Positions 6,775 through 7,522 of a stretch of 7,522 nt of DNA are shown in pieces. Within the stretch, counting starts at the first letter, position 1. Each line of letters begins with the position of its first letter. A model generated the notes under the pieces. The model did no database searches. It was given only the letters and a program-made list of their open reading frames with translations, and had not been told where the DNA came from. Where the stretch lies: assembly GCA_036653755.1 (NCBI GenBank), contig JAVVTJ010000049.1, positions 1-7,522 of the forward strand. The letters run 5' to 3'. Origin of the DNA: RGIG5057 sp036653755. GTDB lineage: Bacteria > Bacillota > Clostridia > TANB77 > CAG-465. Both the position numbers and the translations under genes were made by a program.

Positions 6775-6779
6775 GGAGG
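6775..6779 (+). promoter_or_regulatory. Ribosome binding site deciding the start at 6788
   Basis: GGAGG lies 8 nt before ATG 6788. The in-frame ATG at 6773 overlaps this site, so it is not the start. Confidence 0.8.
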
Positions 6780-6787
6780 AAAATATT

Positions 6788-7222
6788 ATGACAAATCAGC
6801 AGTGGATTATTACAAGTTTTATTTTTTTAGCAGTATTGGGGGTTATAATTGGTATAGCTGTTGCTACAACTATGGCAAAATCCAAAAGAAAAAGTTCTAG
6901 TGATGATTATGATGAACCAGTGGAAAAAGAAGACAATAAATTTGTAACTTTTTTACAAGATGCACGGATCACTACTTCAGATGGGATAAACAGAATTTTT
7001 CATTTTCAAAAAAATGGTTTTGTTTATCTGCAAGAAGAGGGCAAAAAAGCAATTGAATTTTTCAGCTTTTCAGATATCTCTAAGGCAAATTGGGAAAATG
7101 AACAATTCAAATTTATCCTTGAAAAATATAGCACTGGAAACTTTATTTTTATCAAAAACGACATTAATAATAATCCTATTTCAGTTCAGCTCATTTCTCC
7201 TAAAGGAAAAAAGATTCTTTAA
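6788..7222 (+). CDS. Small membrane-anchored protein of unknown function
   Basis: I do not recognise this 144-residue protein. Residues 7-29 form one strongly hydrophobic segment, followed by the basic KSKRK at 31-35 and an acidic, low-complexity linker (about 36-50: SSSDDYDEPVEKED). This predicts an N-out, C-in anchor with no signal peptidase site. Residues about 51-144 look like a small mixed domain with alternating hydrophobic strands (RIFHFQKNGFVYLQ, FKFILEKY, NFIFIKND, ISVQLISPKGKKIL). No catalytic motif is visible. Isoleucine codons are unlike the neighbours: I count 3 ATA, 4 ATC and 11 ATT, while 14 of the first 18 in the DUF1385-prmC gene are ATA. CGG, GGC, CTC and CTG codons also appear. 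This may reflect transfer or distinct expression. It has its own promoter and terminator. The reading frame is certain; the function is not. Confidence 0.85.
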   Translation: MTNQQWIITSFIFLAVLGVIIGIAVATTMAKSKRKSSSDDYDEPVEKEDNKFVTFLQDARITTSDGINRIFHFQKNGFVYLQEEGKKAIEFFSFSDISKANWENEQFKFILEKYSTGNFIFIKNDINNNPISVQLISPKGKKIL

Positions 7223-7227
7223 ATTCA

Positions 7228-7265
7228 AAAAAAGTCATTGTGCATATTTGCATGATGACTTTTTT
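7228..7265 (+). terminator. Rho-independent terminator after the 6788 gene
   Basis: There is a 17-bp stem (7228-7244 with 7249-7265) containing two G-U pairs, with a 4-nt loop. The descending arm ends in six T. It starts 6 nt after the stop codon. Confidence 0.85.
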
Positions 7266-7300
7266 CTTATCTAATCTAGCAAAATTTTAATTAATTAAAC

Positions 7301-7329
7301 TTGAAATTTAATAGATAATGTGTTACAAT
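7301..7329 (+). promoter_or_regulatory. Sigma-A promoter for tRNA-Gln
   Basis: The -35 is TTGAAA (7301-7306), the spacer 17 nt and the -10 TACAAT (7324-7329) with an extended TGT. The mature tRNA begins 15 nt after the -10, so the 5' leader is only a few bases. Confidence 0.7.
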
Positions 7330-7343
7330 TATACTATATATTT

Positions 7344-7418
7344 TGGGGTATAGCCAAGCGGTAAGGCATCGGTCTCTGACTCCGATATGCGTAGGTTCGA
7401 ATCCTACTACCCTAGCCA
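7344..7418 (+). tRNA. tRNA-Gln, anticodon CUG
   Basis: A 75-nt cloverleaf with encoded CCA. Acceptor TGGGGTA pairs with TACCCTA (7408-7414), including one G2-U71 wobble, and G73 is the discriminator. The D arm uses GCC/GGC. The anticodon loop CTCTGAC gives CUG at 7376-7378, reading CAG. The T arm GTAGG/CCTAC encloses TTCGAAT. U1-A72 is the known identity pair for tRNA-Gln recognition by the GatCAB amidotransferase in bacteria that make Gln-tRNA from Glu-tRNA. The innermost anticodon-stem pair is a U31-U39 mismatch, which is odd. It appears as a single-gene transcript. Confidence 0.95.
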
Positions 7419-7424
7419 AATAGT

Positions 7425-7462
7425 AAAACATTGTAGAATACTAATACTACTACAATGTTTTT
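7425..7462 (+). terminator. Rho-independent terminator after tRNA-Gln
   Basis: There is a perfect 12-bp stem (7425-7436 with 7450-7461) and a 13-nt loop. The descending arm runs into five T. It starts 7 nt after the CCA end. Confidence 0.75.
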
Positions 7463-7468
7463 GTTATA

Positions 7469-7520
7469 TTGGTAGTGTAAAATAGATTATGAAAAAATGA
7501 AAGTAAAAAAGAGCTACCAA
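7469..7520. repeat. Inverted repeat at the window end
   Basis: TTGGTAG (7469-7475) and CTACCAA (7514-7520) are perfect 7-bp arms 38 nt apart. The A-rich run before the right arm could instead be the start of another hairpin completed outside the window. Confidence 0.3.
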
Positions 7521-7522
7521 AA

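Noticed and set aside
7014..7274. Plus-strand open frame inside and beyond the 6788 gene
   Set aside because: It is out of frame with the supported gene, has no ribosome site and crosses the terminator hairpin.
7497..7522. Start of another gene at the right edge (ATG 7497)
   Set aside because: There is no Shine-Dalgarno sequence and too few codons are visible to support it.

Overview
The window is very A+T-rich DNA (well over 70% A+T by eye) with Shine-Dalgarno sites, TTG as well as ATG starts, mainly TAA stops and the standard code (no in-frame TGA; Trp is TGG). The gene families (TrmN6, RsmI, YsxC, bacterial SerRS, zinc-type L31, DUF1385/YqhQ, PrmC, WhiA) point to a low-GC Gram-positive of the Clostridia/Firmicutes type, probably an uncultured or gut-type lineage. 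I cannot name the species. It is a housekeeping region. No phage, transposase, CRISPR array or defence cassette is visible.

Layout. 1-1399 (+): the 3' part of trmN6, broken by one frameshift near 250, runs into rsmI with an 11-nt overlap and ends at a perfect 14-bp terminator hairpin. 1516-3468 (-): serS and ysxC form a two-gene operon with a 2-nt gap, driven by a clear sigma-A promoter and closed by a 17-bp hairpin that faces the rsmI terminator. 3469-3722 is an AT-rich divergent spacer without a recognisable gene. 3723-4034 (+): rpmE as a self-contained unit with its own promoter and terminator. 4054-6598 (+): a promoter, then one long gene fusing a complete DUF1385/YqhQ membrane domain to a complete PrmC methyltransferase, overlapping a short whiA by 22 nt. 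6635-7265 (+): a single-gene unit for a small membrane-anchored protein of unknown function whose codon use differs from its neighbours. 7301-7462 (+): a tRNA-Gln(CUG) gene with promoter and terminator.

Functionally the region is dominated by translation: tRNA modification (TrmN6), 16S rRNA modification (RsmI), a tRNA ligase (SerRS), 50S assembly (YsxC), a ribosomal protein (L31), release-factor methylation (PrmC) and a tRNA. WhiA adds a cell division/chromosome regulator. The points most worth a second look are the DUF1385-PrmC fusion, a WhiA about 70 residues shorter than usual that seems to lack the first half of its LAGLIDADG-like domain, a SerRS with atypical motif 2 and 3 signatures, the trmN6 frameshift, and the codon-atypical gene at 6788. 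I see no convincing evidence of an entirely new multi-gene system.
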